A stretch of 64,000 bases of DNA, taken from NCBI RefSeq assembly GCF_002848005.1, contig NZ_PKHX01000005.1, forward strand, positions 62,001-126,000, read 5' to 3'. Position 1 is the first letter of the stretch. Every line of letters begins with the position of its first letter. Shown piece after piece: positions 23,808 through 33,558 of this stretch. Source of the DNA: Varibaculum cambriense. GTDB lineage: Bacteria > Actinomycetota > Actinomycetes > Actinomycetales > Actinomycetaceae. Below the pieces are notes generated by a model that saw only the letters and a program-made list of their open reading frames with translations, did no database searches and was not told the DNA's origin. The position numbers were made by a program, and so were the translations under genes.

Positions 23808-25205
23808 TTAACAGCCTAATGTTCCTAGCGGTATTACGTAAACCCCGTCCGCGCGCTGGTAGGCAAATTCTCCGACTCCGGTAAGAACTGCCAAGAAAGA
23901 GGGGGCGCGCATTTTGCTGGTGTCAATGAGCCCGGCGAGCTTTTTTAACGTGGCAGCAGCAGTTTCAATCGCGTCTTCGCCGCCTAGCTTGATTTCAATC
24001 AACGAGTATCTTCCATCATCCAGATGTGCGATGGTGTCGCACTCCAAGCCGCTCTTGTCCCGGTAATGGTACAGGGCTCCACCCAGTGCTTCAGTGTAAG
24101 CTCGCAAATCGCGTACGGCTAGGGTCTCGAATAGGAATCCCAGCGTCTGCGGGTCGCCCGCCAGGTCTTTGCCGGTGGCTTCTAAAGCGGCTGCAGCTAT
24201 CGAGGGGTCGGTAAAATACCTGGTATCCGAGGTTCGAATCGCGGTTTTTGAACGCAACTTAGGGCTCCAAGCGGGAAGATCCTCAATAACGAAAATCCGG
24301 CGCAGCGCCTCCAGATAGTTGTTTATCGTATCCGGGCTCATTGTCTGCGCCTCGTGAGCGCGCATATCTGCCTGAATCGTGGCTATTGCCGCTTGTGATC
24401 CTTGTAAACGGGCGTAAGAGCGTATCAGACGACGTGTGCGGGCTTCGTCCCGGTTCACTTCATCGACTCTGCTGATATCTTGGGTCACCACGGCCTGAAA
24501 ATAATCCCTAGCGGTGGCTGTGGCATCAGCGGGTGATAAAAAAGTAGCTTGAGGCCAACCACCACGAATTATCGCCTGGCATAAGTCCTCGATTGTCAGG
24601 GCGGAACTGGCAAGAAACCTTGGCTCTCGGGAGTTTGCCGAGGACTTCGAGCGAAGTAGGTCTGACAATACCTTCGACCCGCTCGTACTGTTGCGTACAC
24701 TCGGAGCGGTTTCGGCATTTGGTGGGGCTTCAACATCCTCGCGTGCCGAGTTTTGGAACAACTTGGCCAAGCTTACCGCACCGCTTGATTCTCCCGACTC
24801 GTACAGACTCATAGGGCGCATCCGAATCCGTGCGAAACGTCCTGTCCCGGTATGGTGCAGTTTCTCTAAGTTCGCTGGCACCGCCGAACCGGTCAAAATG
24901 AACTGGCCGGGTGTGGCTCTGCGGTCAACCGTAAACCTGATGGCATCCCACAGTTCGGGAGCAAGCTGCCACTCATCTAGTAGCAGGGGAGCTGATCCAG
25001 CGAGTAGCTCTGCGGGATTGATTTTTGCCAACAGCTGATTGCTTTCCAGCTTTCCCGGTTCGTCGAGATAGCGTATTGACGCCGCAGCCTGTTCCGCAGT
25101 AGTCGTCTTTCCGCACCATTTTGGACCCTCGACTAAAACGGCTCCGCTGCGTCGCAACGCCTGTTGTAAGGTTTTATCCACCAACCGCTGACGATATTCA
25201 CGCAT
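23808..25205 (-). CDS. AAA ATPase with DUF4143 domain
   Basis: A 465-residue protein with an N-terminal P-loop (VLVEGPKWCGKTTTAEQAA, about 23-41) and Walker B (APLLLDEWQLAPELWD, about 72-87) in the AAA_14 style, then a sensor-like LTGSAVP. The C-terminal DUF4143 part ends in a nuclease-fold-like strand set, GLECDTIAHLDDGRYSLIEI followed by KLGG, with the Asp, Glu and Lys of a PD-(D/E)xK pattern. Such proteins are common, often solitary, and of unsettled role. Transcription is leftward. Just outside its 5' end lie four 23-bp iterons (25251-25340). Confidence 0.85.
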   Translation of the reverse strand: MREYRQRLVDKTLQQALRRSGAVLVEGPKWCGKTTTAEQAAASIRYLDEPGKLESNQLLAKINPAELLAGSAPLLLDEWQLAPELWDAIRFTVDRRATPGQFILTGSAVPANLEKLHHTGTGRFARIRMRPMSLYESGESSGAVSLAKLFQNSAREDVEAPPNAETAPSVRNSTSGSKVLSDLLRSKSSANSREPRFLASSALTIEDLCQAIIRGGWPQATFLSPADATATARDYFQAVVTQDISRVDEVNRDEARTRRLIRSYARLQGSQAAIATIQADMRAHEAQTMSPDTINNYLEALRRIFVIEDLPAWSPKLRSKTAIRTSDTRYFTDPSIAAAALEATGKDLAGDPQTLGFLFETLAVRDLRAYTEALGGALYHYRDKSGLECDTIAHLDDGRYSLIEIKLGGEDAIETAAATLKKLAGLIDTSKMRAPSFLAVLTGVGEFAYQRADGVYVIPLGTLGC

Positions 25206-25250
25206 AACCTGTTCGAACCTTTCGTAGGTGACAAGGTAAGTATAAGCTAT

Positions 25251-25340
25251 TAGGTAAATTGGCGTGATTTTGTTAGGTAATTTGGCGCGATTAGATTAGG
25301 TAAAATGGCGCGATTTTGTTAGGTAAAATGGTGAAACTGC
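25251..25340. repeat. Four tandem 23-bp iterons
   Basis: Units start at 25251, 25274, 25297 and 25320. Each begins TAGGTAA and continues with WWTGGCGYGATT in the first three; the fourth diverges after TAGGTAAAATGG. The block lies in the 161-bp gap between the start of the DUF4143 ATPase gene and the end of mnhG. Iterons spaced by about two helical turns usually bind a protein cooperatively. Autoregulation of the ATPase gene is a reasonable guess. Confidence 0.75.
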
Positions 25341-25366
25341 GAACAAGGTGATGATTTCGGTTGCGG

Positions 25367-25759
25367 TTAACGCGGCCGTACACCGTCCTCGCCTTCAGAC
25401 ACATCTTTACCGGGGACTGGCAAATGTAAGTGGCGATAAACTGTTGCACCTGCGTCTTTGATCTCGCCGCGTTGATTAGCGGTTCTACCAATCAAGTGCG
25501 CACCAATCGGTGCAGTTAGAGTTTGCAGCACAATAGCGAGCAGCACTACCGTCAACCACGACCAAGTTTGGCGAATCGCCACCAAGCCCAGACACGTCAA
25601 AATAAACCCAGTTAACTGCGGTTTTGTGGCAGCGTGTTGCCGTTGCAACAAAGTCGGCAATTTAACTACCCCGATAGCAGCAATCAGCGTCATGGCAGAA
25701 CCCAGAGTTAAAATCGCTATCCCCAGGTAGGTGAGGGCGGTAGACCAGCTTTCACTCAT
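25367..25759 (-). CDS. mnhG: Mrp/Mnh cation:proton antiporter subunit G
   Basis: From the ATG at 25759, which overlaps the mnhF stop as ATGAGTGA and follows GAAGGAGGACGTG, the protein has 130 residues. Three membrane helices and the segment GVVKLPTLLQRQHAATKPQL (about 30-49) are typical of MrpG. It is the last gene of a complete mnhABCDEFG operon, which assembles into a membrane antiporter exchanging sodium or other monovalent cations for protons. The C-terminal tail (about 100-130) is charged and soluble. Confidence 0.9.
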   Translation of the reverse strand: MSESWSTALTYLGIAILTLGSAMTLIAAIGVVKLPTLLQRQHAATKPQLTGFILTCLGLVAIRQTWSWLTVVLLAIVLQTLTAPIGAHLIGRTANQRGEIKDAGATVYRHLHLPVPGKDVSEGEDGVRPR

Positions 25760-26102
25760 CACGTCCTCCTTCTGAGATAACCGCGTCCTCTTTAGGCTCC
25801 GGTTTCTTAGCGACGTTGGGTCCAGCATCTTGTGCCAGTTCTGCCGCGGAGCGTTGCCCAATAATCCGCGCCACCGCGGTGGCGGTCAAGAAACTCACCA
25901 AAGTTAGCACCAATAGAATCTGCATAGTGTCATCACGCTCCCCGGTAACAGACACTAAACAAATAATTCCGATAGTGATCGCCGTCAACAGATCCAAGGC
26001 AACGGTACGATTCAAAATCCCTGGTCCCCGCCACAACACGTATAAAGCCAGTAGTTCAGCGACACTAAGCATCGCCCAGTTTAAAGCGAAAATAAAAGTC
26101 AT
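25752..26102 (-). CDS. mnhF: Mrp/Mnh cation:proton antiporter subunit F
   Basis: A 116-residue membrane protein with three helices and the MrpF hallmark GPGILNRTVALDLLTAITIG (about 26-45). The last 35 residues are a charged cytoplasmic tail. The gene sits between mnhE (5 nt gap) and mnhG (8 nt overlap) within the Mrp operon. Confidence 0.9.
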   Translation of the reverse strand: MTFIFALNWAMLSVAELLALYVLWRGPGILNRTVALDLLTAITIGIICLVSVTGERDDTMQILLVLTLVSFLTATAVARIIGQRSAAELAQDAGPNVAKKPEPKEDAVISEGGRDE

Positions 26103-26107
26103 AGTGC

Positions 26108-26836
26108 CTAGTGCCTTTCACTCTCAGGTCGTGGCTGGGCGCCCTCGTCAATGACATACGGGCTCTGGGCTGAATAGGGGATTTTACCCTCCGCTACCAG
26201 CTGCTCGTAGCGTTGCAAACGCTCCTGAGCTTCTTGAATCTCTGCCTTACTGCCCAGGGCTTTCACAATTCTCATTTCGAGGGCGTGCAAAGATTGCTCT
26301 ACCCCCCGCGCCCCTTTAGATAGCTCCCGATCTAACACGTGCAAAGTTACTCGCGAGGGATTTATCCGAGCCCGTACTACTAAAGAACCTGGTACCAGGC
26401 AGGTCATAGCGGAAGCCATAGTTAAATAAAACTCTGAGCGAGTAATCATTTCCACTTCAATTATCTGCGGACGAGCGGGTTTCTGCCGCAGCACCACATA
26501 CGCTACTTGTAATGCAGAAGCCAAAAGATCCCAACCAAAGCGTAGTGCCAGCCAAGCAACATGGAAGGGACGGAATCTTTTTACCGGATTAACATGCGGC
26601 ATCGGGAAAAATATTTGCAACCCCACCGCGATCAGCACGCCACCGCCGATAGAAACAGCAGACAGGTCACGAATCAGCAGCATCCAGACCGCAAACAACC
26701 AGGCACTCATCCCCAAAGAGCAGCGCCGAGGGAGAGTACGGAAACGCTGTTTCAGGCTACGACGCGGTGGCGGGGCACTGGCAGGAGTCGCAGCTATGGT
26801 CTGCTGAGCCACGCTATCACTGTTTTCGCTAGTCAT
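26108..26836 (-). CDS. mnhE: Mrp/Mnh cation:proton antiporter subunit E
   Basis: The start is taken at the ATG at 26836, preceded by the ribosome site GGAGGG and overlapping the end of mnhD by 8 nt, which gives 242 residues. A longer frame reaching 26944 lies inside mnhD and is not credible. Membrane segments at about 42-75 are followed by the MrpE core: PVKRFRPFHVAWLALRFGWD, then AYVVLRQKPARPQIIEVEM and LVPGSLVVRARINPSRVTLH. The Ser/Pro-rich N-terminal 35 residues and the 60-residue C-terminal tail make it longer than most MrpE proteins. Confidence 0.88.
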   Translation of the reverse strand: MTSENSDSVAQQTIAATPASAPPPRRSLKQRFRTLPRRCSLGMSAWLFAVWMLLIRDLSAVSIGGGVLIAVGLQIFFPMPHVNPVKRFRPFHVAWLALRFGWDLLASALQVAYVVLRQKPARPQIIEVEMITRSEFYLTMASAMTCLVPGSLVVRARINPSRVTLHVLDRELSKGARGVEQSLHALEMRIVKALGSKAEIQEAQERLQRYEQLVAEGKIPYSAQSPYVIDEGAQPRPESERH

Positions 26837-28541
26837 GGTTACCGCCCTCCAGTAATAGAGGATTATTCGACTCCCGCGGGGACACCGACCAAGCATCAAA
26901 AATAAAGCTCTTGGTACTGGTTTTAGCTGCGGCGATCCCCGCATGGTTCCTGTTCTCGTTTAAAGAATCTCCCCAGTTTTCCGAGGCAAGCTTAGAGATC
27001 CCGTGTCCGCGTCCGTCCTCTCCCAAAACCGCGCGTTGATATTCAGCGCGGGACATAGAGATAGTGGCACGTTCGGTGAAAGTGTAGACCGGACCGGCAA
27101 ATACTGATAGTCCAATCGTTACCGCAGTTAGAAAACCGGTTGCCGCCCAGACTCCCCGGGGAATGCGGGAGGCCGGATTCAAGGTATCGACGGCTTCCTC
27201 TTCTTCACCGCCACTTTCTTGCGCGGATTCACGTCCCTGCCAGAAAGTTTGTAGCCAGATTTTGACCACCACATACAGTGTGAGCAGGGAGGCAACTAGC
27301 CCCGCAGCCAGCAGCGCCCAAGCCAGGGGAGTGTTCCGGGCCGCCGTCGCCTCGGCGAGCCCTAGTTTGCCCAAAAAACCCGTCAAAGGTGGGAAACCCA
27401 CCAGGTTGAAAGCCGGAATCAAATACCAGACCGCTAGCAGCGGGGAAATCTTGGCCAAAGAGTGCAGACGACGCAGCGAGGTAGAACCGCCGATTTTCTC
27501 CATCATGCCTGCCACTAAGAACAAGGTGGTTTGCACCAGAATATGGTGGACAGCGTAAAACACTGCCGAGGCGATCCCCAAGGTGTTAGCTAGAGAAATC
27601 CCCCAAATCATGAAACCGATATGGGAAACCAGGGTAAAAGACAGCAACCGCTTAATATCGTCCTGGGCAACTGCCCCCAAGATTCCCACGATCATCGTGA
27701 AAATCCCGACAACCGCCAACACCACATCTACTGGTGAGGTCGGGAAAATCAACACTTGCATCCGGATAATCGCATACACCCCAACTTTGGTCAGCAAACC
27801 CGCAAATACCGCAGTAATCGGGGCAGGAGCGGTGGGGTAAGAGTCCGGCAGCCAAGCGGACAGTGGGAAAACCGCCGCCTTTAGACCAAACGCTACCAGG
27901 AATAACGTTTGGATAAGCATGGCGACTGCCGGATCGATTTCAGTTAGCCGCATAGACAGCTGTGCCATATTCATGGTGCCGCAAGCGCCGTACAGGCAGG
28001 CAAGTGCTACCAGGAAAATCGCTGACCCCACCATCGAGACCGCCACATAAACCGTGCCCGAGCGGATGCGATCCCGGGTACCTCCCAAAGTAATCAACAC
28101 AAACGAGGAGGTAAGCAGGATTTCTACCCCCACGTACAGGTTAAACATGTCTCCGGTGAGGAATGCGTTATTTACTCCGGCGCATAACACTAGGTAGGTG
28201 GGGTGGAAAATCGGAGTTGGAATATCTTCCGATTCGTGGACGGTGCCTTCTGAAAGAGAATAAGCCAGTACCGCCACCATTACCACTAAAGACGTGCAAA
28301 GCATTATTGCAGCGAGACGGTCACCGACCAGGGAAATTCCAATCGGCGCTGCCCAAGAACCCACATCTAAAACCAGGGTTGCCTGGTCGGTTAACACTAA
28401 AATCGCGAGGGCGAAGATCAAAGAAAGCGATAACGTCACAAAGGCAACCGCCGATTGAGTGCGGTAATGCCTCCCTAATCCCAAAGTTAAAGCCGCCGCT
28501 AGCAGCGGAAGGAGAACCGGTAACGCCAAAATAAAGTTCAC
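26829..28541 (-). CDS. mnhD: Mrp/Mnh cation:proton antiporter subunit D (complex I NuoN-like)
   Basis: A 570-residue polytopic protein related to the antiporter-like subunits of respiratory complex I. Characteristic segments are LYVGVEILLTSSFVLITLGG (with the conserved Glu of helix 5, about 137), LKAAVFPLSAWLPDSYPTAP (with the conserved Lys, about 220), and AVFYAVHHILVQTTLFLVAG. It would carry one proton or cation path of the Mrp complex. It overlaps mnhC by 4 nt and mnhE by 8 nt. The final 70 residues are a soluble tail. Confidence 0.92.
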   Translation of the reverse strand: MNFILALPVLLPLLAAALTLGLGRHYRTQSAVAFVTLSLSLIFALAILVLTDQATLVLDVGSWAAPIGISLVGDRLAAIMLCTSLVVMVAVLAYSLSEGTVHESEDIPTPIFHPTYLVLCAGVNNAFLTGDMFNLYVGVEILLTSSFVLITLGGTRDRIRSGTVYVAVSMVGSAIFLVALACLYGACGTMNMAQLSMRLTEIDPAVAMLIQTLFLVAFGLKAAVFPLSAWLPDSYPTAPAPITAVFAGLLTKVGVYAIIRMQVLIFPTSPVDVVLAVVGIFTMIVGILGAVAQDDIKRLLSFTLVSHIGFMIWGISLANTLGIASAVFYAVHHILVQTTLFLVAGMMEKIGGSTSLRRLHSLAKISPLLAVWYLIPAFNLVGFPPLTGFLGKLGLAEATAARNTPLAWALLAAGLVASLLTLYVVVKIWLQTFWQGRESAQESGGEEEEAVDTLNPASRIPRGVWAATGFLTAVTIGLSVFAGPVYTFTERATISMSRAEYQRAVLGEDGRGHGISKLASENWGDSLNENRNHAGIAAAKTSTKSFIFDAWSVSPRESNNPLLLEGGNHD

Positions 28542-28966
28542 AGTTCCCTCCTTTTACGGCCATGGCTCTTATCTAGCTCATCCAGATCCAGGCGCAAGAA
28601 GCGTTCCGTATCGCCCACGGTCTTCGCTAGACGCCGATCTTCCAGGTCATCGGTAACCTCATCATGACCCGATAGTCGCCAGGAACGGTAGGCAAGTGCC
28701 AAGCCGAACGCCGTGGTAGCCATCGACAGTACGATGGCAGTGAGGATCATTCCCTGCGGCAAAGGATCAGACATTTTTGACAGGGCAGTACCCAAAATTG
28801 GGGCCGTACCAGCGCGTCCTCCCTGGGAAAGCAGGAATAGATTAATCCCATTACCCAGTAGCCCTAACCCGATAACTATCCGGGTTAAAGTACGTTCGGT
28901 GACCAGGTAAACCCCGCAGGCAACTAGGAATCCGGCAGCTAATAACAGGCATAAAGAAACGCTCAT
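28538..28966 (-). CDS. mnhC: Mrp/Mnh cation:proton antiporter subunit C (NuoK-like)
   Basis: A 142-residue protein with three membrane helices and the NuoK-like segment IVIGLGLLGNGINLFLLSQG (about 31-50), then DPLPQGMILTAIVLSMATTA (about 67-86, with the MrpC PQALxLTAIVI pattern). A charged C-terminal tail of about 45 residues is added. It overlaps both mnhA and mnhD by 4 nt, showing tight translational coupling. Confidence 0.92.
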   Translation of the reverse strand: MSVSLCLLLAAGFLVACGVYLVTERTLTRIVIGLGLLGNGINLFLLSQGGRAGTAPILGTALSKMSDPLPQGMILTAIVLSMATTAFGLALAYRSWRLSGHDEVTDDLEDRRLAKTVGDTERFLRLDLDELDKSHGRKRREL

Positions 28967-31900
28967 CGCTTTGCCTCCTGAGGCTTAGACGCGGAAAGGC
29001 TAGTTTGCACCAGATCCTTTTCTTTGTTGGCAGAGGAGGAGTCTAAAGTTTCCTCGTCATTATCCGGTAAGCTTGCCGCTTGATCCTTCGGGTCTTGCCG
29101 ACCGGTAATATCCGCTTCCGGCAGCTGGTGGCCAGCGGATTCACCCTGGCGGTCAATCTCTGACCCTAGCGATTGCAATAAATCGAGCACTACCCCGATA
29201 ACCAGCAAATACACGCCGATATCTAGACCCATTGCCGAAGTGAAGTGCAGTTCCCCTAATATCCCTAAATCAAGATGCGCTTCCACGCTTTGCAAAATGG
29301 TGTAGCCAAACGCTAAAGGAATCAAGGCACTAACTACGGCAGTAGTCATTCCGACCGCAATGATCCCGCCCGGTCTGGCCGGAACTGCCTCTAGCAGTTC
29401 AAAGCGTCCGCCCGCGAAATAACGGATCGTAATCCCAATCCCGGCAACCATGCCTCCAATAAAGCCTCCACCCGGGTTGTTATGGCCGATAAATAAGAGC
29501 CATAGCGACACCAGTAACAAAGTGTGGTACAAGATCCGGGTAGAAACTTCCAGCAAAATCGAGCGGCGGCGCGGGCTGATTAACGTAGTAACTGCCAGCC
29601 AAGTTTGTTGGGGACCAGCGGAAATCTCCCGCAAATGCCCCCGACGTCGCTGCGCCCTCATTAGTAGTCGGTGCCGGCGTTCCCGATGAGACCTAGCCAG
29701 GGCGGTAGACAATCCTCGCAGGTAGATCAGGGCGGTAACTCCGGTAGCGGCAACCAGCAGTACCGAAAGTTCCCCGACAGTATCCCAGGCTCTTACGTCT
29801 ACCAGCAAGATATTGACCAGGTTCTGACCCCCGGCAAAAATGCTTCCCTCCGTAGTGACCAAGTTCGAAACCGGTTCATGAATTCGGGCAGAGGACGTGG
29901 ACAGCCCCAATAACACGATGCCTACTCCGCAGGCAGCGGCGATTAATATCCGGTATCCGGGAGCCCAGCGGCTGACCCGGCGGGAAAACCTAGCCGGCAG
30001 GCGTCGTAGTACCAGCAAAAACAAAGTAAGGGTAACCGCCTCTACCACTAATTGGGTTAGTGCTAAGTCCGGAGCCCCCTGCAGTACGTAAACGGCGGCC
30101 ACAGCCGCTCCACAGGCTGAGAGTGCCAGTACTGCATTCAGGCGGCGTTGGGAAGCAACACAAATAGCGGCCATTCCGATCAGGGCAAAACAAATGAATG
30201 CTTGCCCGAAAGAATCCGCGAAATGCCAGCTATGCATATCGTTAATTCCCAGCAGGCATACCCCAGTTGCCACTACCGAAACCGTAAATATCACTGACAG
30301 GTCAGCAGGAAGAGAACCGGTTTGTACCTTCCCGGTAATCCAAGCAGCGCCGTGCTCCAAAGAACGGATAGTCCGCGAATACAGACCCTGGGCGCTCCAT
30401 CGCGGCGAAAACGCCAACCGCCGCTGCACTCGCGCCAGCCGTGCCCGCTTCCAAAACAGGACAAAACCTGCTGCCAAGATAACGACAGTCACTAAGGCAG
30501 GTAAGATCCCCGACCAAAGATGGAGATTCCCCGGATCTTGCTCATAGCTTTGAATTGCGGTTTGCCGCAAAAAATGGTCAAGGACACCGGGTAGGAAACC
30601 CAAGAACAACGAAAGTCCGGTAAGTACCCCGGGAATGATGGTCAGAGTTTTACCGGTTGCCCGCAGTTTTTGGCGATGGGGACAAGTACCTTCGCGGTCA
30701 TGCTTATGACTGAAAGCGCCCCAAAAATAGCGCAGCGAATAGGCAAAGGTTAAAGCCGAGCCCACAATCAGCACTGCGAGAACTACTGCCGACTGCCGGT
30801 TGTCCGCCGAGCCCACCAGGGCGGTGATCGCGTGCTCTTTCCCCAAATATCCACTGGTTATTGGGATTCCGGACATAGATAGAATCCCCGCTAAGGCGCA
30901 AACAGCCAACGTGCGCGAGCGTTCCCCCAGGCCGCAGAGACTGGGGAACTCGCGGGTGCCGGTTTGCTTTTCGATAGTCCCGGTAGTCAGGAATAGACCG
31001 GATTTAAAGGTGGAATGAGCAGCCAGAACACACAAACCAGCCAGGTATAGCTGAGGGCTGCCCGAACCGATAAGCATAGTCAGGAATCCCAGCTGGGAAA
31101 CCGTGCCGAAAGCCAACACTAGTTTTAAGTCGGTTTGCCGCAGCGCCGCGTAGCCTCCGAGCAACATAGTCACTGCCCCTAAAATGACAATAGCCCAGAT
31201 AAGAACGGGAAAACGAGCAAATGCGGGCGCAAAACGAGCGATTAGGTAGATCCCTGCTTTCACCATGGCCGCCGCGTGTAGGAACGCAGAAACCGGAGTG
31301 GGAGCGGCCATCGCGGAAGGGAGCCAAAAGTGGGTTGGGAAAATCGCCGACTTGGTAACTGCCGCAAATAAAATCAAAGCCAATCCGCTGCCTGCCGCTA
31401 TCGGTTCGATCGGTGTTCCCAGGGCAGTCGGGGAGGACAATACGGTTAACAGCTCGCTGATCCTAAAGGAGCCTCCCGGCATGATCCCCAGGATCACAAA
31501 CCCCGCGAACATACTTAAAGACCCGGTAGTGGTCACCAAAATCGCCTGGCGAGCGGCAGCGCGAGAGGCACGTTCCTCAGCTTCGTGACCAATCAAAATA
31601 AAGGAACTGAAAGTAGTGATTTCCCAAAAGAAATAGAGGGTCATGGTGTGATCCGCTAAGACCAGACCGGACATAGAGGCCGCAAACCCGAGGAAAGCGG
31701 CAATGAATTGGCGTAGTCGCGGAGAATCTTCGGAGAAATATTGCGCACAGTAAACCAGGATTAGCGAGCCGACCAGGTTAATCACTATCAGCATTAGCCA
31801 AGACAGGCCAGTAAGTCGAAACCCTATCTCTAAATCCAGCGCGCTTGACCATTGATAAAACTCAGCTAACCCTTGCGATCCCGTGCCGAAAGCCTGACGA

Positions 31901-32064
31901 GTGTGCGATAGCGTCCAGACGAGGGCGCTAAAGGGCATAAGAGCAGCAAAGTAAAATGTGCGTTGCCTAAAATATTTAACTAGGAAGGGGATGAGCAACG
32001 CCGCCAAGAAGTAGCACACAATCAGCGGGGCGGCGCGATCCCACAAGAGCATAGCTATTTCCAA
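28963..32064 (-). CDS. mnhA: Mrp/Mnh cation:proton antiporter subunit A fused to subunit B
   Basis: A 1033-residue protein. The first 780 or so residues are MrpA, a NuoL-like antiporter module with YFFWEITTFSSFILIGHEAE (conserved Glu, about 145), the lysine helix in KSAIFPTHFWLPSAMAAPTP (about 238-257), and the MrpA-specific C-terminal helices. The MnhB domain is fused after it, with TRILYHTLLLVSLWLLFIGH and NNPGGGFIGGMVAGIGITIR (about 855-895). The A-B fusion is the usual actinobacterial form, which explains the absence of a separate mnhB. It is the first gene of the operon, transcribed from the 298-bp gap it shares with sucC. Confidence 0.93.
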   Translation of the reverse strand: MEIAMLLWDRAAPLIVCYFLAALLIPFLVKYFRQRTFYFAALMPFSALVWTLSHTRQAFGTGSQGLAEFYQWSSALDLEIGFRLTGLSWLMLIVINLVGSLILVYCAQYFSEDSPRLRQFIAAFLGFAASMSGLVLADHTMTLYFFWEITTFSSFILIGHEAEERASRAAARQAILVTTTGSLSMFAGFVILGIMPGGSFRISELLTVLSSPTALGTPIEPIAAGSGLALILFAAVTKSAIFPTHFWLPSAMAAPTPVSAFLHAAAMVKAGIYLIARFAPAFARFPVLIWAIVILGAVTMLLGGYAALRQTDLKLVLAFGTVSQLGFLTMLIGSGSPQLYLAGLCVLAAHSTFKSGLFLTTGTIEKQTGTREFPSLCGLGERSRTLAVCALAGILSMSGIPITSGYLGKEHAITALVGSADNRQSAVVLAVLIVGSALTFAYSLRYFWGAFSHKHDREGTCPHRQKLRATGKTLTIIPGVLTGLSLFLGFLPGVLDHFLRQTAIQSYEQDPGNLHLWSGILPALVTVVILAAGFVLFWKRARLARVQRRLAFSPRWSAQGLYSRTIRSLEHGAAWITGKVQTGSLPADLSVIFTVSVVATGVCLLGINDMHSWHFADSFGQAFICFALIGMAAICVASQRRLNAVLALSACGAAVAAVYVLQGAPDLALTQLVVEAVTLTLFLLVLRRLPARFSRRVSRWAPGYRILIAAACGVGIVLLGLSTSSARIHEPVSNLVTTEGSIFAGGQNLVNILLVDVRAWDTVGELSVLLVAATGVTALIYLRGLSTALARSHRERRHRLLMRAQRRRGHLREISAGPQQTWLAVTTLISPRRRSILLEVSTRILYHTLLLVSLWLLFIGHNNPGGGFIGGMVAGIGITIRYFAGGRFELLEAVPARPGGIIAVGMTTAVVSALIPLAFGYTILQSVEAHLDLGILGELHFTSAMGLDIGVYLLVIGVVLDLLQSLGSEIDRQGESAGHQLPEADITGRQDPKDQAASLPDNDEETLDSSSANKEKDLVQTSLSASKPQEAKR

Positions 32065-32362
32065 TCTACTTTCTTGATTTTTCGTCCAAGAGATTTCAAC
32101 TGAGTATTAATCGTATCGTGAACCAAAATTATTGGGGAGTTTCGCCCGAAAAAGAGGCAGAAGCTTGCGTGGAAGGAAGAAAACTTCCTCTTTACGCCCT
32201 CGTGGCTAGGTCTGTTTTATGTGAATAATTGTGCCCCGTTTGCGTAAAATCAATCCCGGCCAATAAGTGATTGAGAACACTTTTAGTGACGAAATAAGCG
32301 CAAATGTGCGGTACTATAGTCCTATATCTTGATGTCAAGGTACTTAATGAGAGGACGTGCAA

Positions 32363-33529
32363 GTGGACCTTTACGAATACCAGGCTCGCGACCTTTTTGC
32401 GGCTCACGGAGTACCCGTGCTAGCCGGGATCGTGGCCGAAACTCCCGAAGAAGCTCAAAAAGCTGCCGAGAAACTCGCCCAGCCCCTAGTGGTAGTAAAA
32501 GCGCAGGTGAAGACGGGTGGACGGGGAAAAGCTGGCGGGGTTAAACTGGCTCGCAGCCCCCAGGAAGCCCGCGAAAAAGCCGAAGAAATCTTAGGCATGG
32601 ATATTAAGGGACATACCGTGCACCGGGTGTTAGTTGCCGCTGGTGCCGATATCGCTTCCGAATACTATTTCTCCATTCTTCTTGACCGCTCAAACCGCCG
32701 CCACCTGGCTATGTGCTCTAAAGGAGGCGGCATGGAGATCGAGCAACTAGCCAAAGAACGCCCGGAAGCCTTGGCGAAGGTACCGCTGCCGGTTACTGGT
32801 ATTGACGAAGATGTCGCCCGCAAGATTCTTGCACAGGCTGGTTTTGAGGACGAAGAGCTGATCGCTAAAGCCGTACCGGTGCTGGAAGGGCTCTGGGATG
32901 TTTACCAGGGCGAGGACGCCACCCTAGTAGAGGTAAACCCCCTGGTATCCAGCGAAGAGGGCGAGATTATTGCCTTGGACGGGAAAGTTACCCTAGACGA
33001 TAATGCCCGTTTCCGTCACCCCGGTCACGAGGAACTGGTAGATAAACGCACTGAAGATCCTTTGGAAGCTAAAGCTAAAGAAAAAGGTCTCAACTACGTA
33101 CACCTGGAAGGTCAGGTGGGAATTATTGGTAACGGCGCCGGTTTGGTGATGTCGACTCTGGACGTGGTTGCCTACGCCGGGGAAGAATACGGAGTTAAAC
33201 CAGCCAACTTCCTTGATATTGGGGGCGGTGCCTCCGCACAGGTAATGGCCGATGGACTGGACGTTATTCTGGGTGATCCCCAGGTCAAGTCAGTATTCGT
33301 AAACGTATTCGGGGGAATCACCGCCTGCGACCAGGTAGCTTCCGGAATCGTGAAAGCAATCGAAATGTTGGGCGATAAGGCCACGAAGCCACTGGTGGTG
33401 CGCCTAGATGGCAACGCGGTGGCGGCCGGCCGCCAGATTTTGGAAGAAGCGAACCTAGAGCAAGTGACCATGGTAGAAACTATGGACGCTGGCGCCGCCC
33501 AGGCAGCTAAACTCGCTGCTGGCTGTTAA
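32363..33529 (+). CDS. sucC: Succinate-CoA ligase (ADP-forming) beta subunit
   Basis: SucC, here 388 residues, joins SucD in converting succinyl-CoA to succinate with formation of ATP. It has the ATP-grasp start [20 protein letters not shown], the loop [19 protein letters not shown] (about 45-63), the magnesium site VEVNPLV and the CoA-side block [14 protein letters not shown] chose the GTG at 32363 because the ribosome site GAGAGGA then lies 7 nt upstream and the protein begins like other SucC proteins; a GTG at 32357 is only 1 nt from that site. Promoter signals should lie in the gap upstream, where CTTGATGTCAAG (32328-32339) is a perfect inverted repeat. Confidence 0.93.
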   Translation: MDLYEYQARDLFAAHGVPVLAGIVAETPEEAQKAAEKLAQPLVVVKAQVKTGGRGKAGGVKLARSPQEAREKAEEILGMDIKGHTVHRVLVAAGADIASEYYFSILLDRSNRRHLAMCSKGGGMEIEQLAKERPEALAKVPLPVTGIDEDVARKILAQAGFEDEELIAKAVPVLEGLWDVYQGEDATLVEVNPLVSSEEGEIIALDGKVTLDDNARFRHPGHEELVDKRTEDPLEAKAKEKGLNYVHLEGQVGIIGNGAGLVMSTLDVVAYAGEEYGVKPANFLDIGGGASAQVMADGLDVILGDPQVKSVFVNVFGGITACDQVASGIVKAIEMLGDKATKPLVVRLDGNAVAAGRQILEEANLEQVTMVETMDAGAAQAAKLAAGC

Positions 33530-33558
33530 GAATCGGTAAAAGAATAAGGAGAAACCAA

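Noticed and set aside
26837..26944. Longer mnhE start at 26944
   Set aside because: The extension is a frame shadow inside mnhD; the ATG at 26836 has a GGAGGG ribosome site and the usual short overlap.
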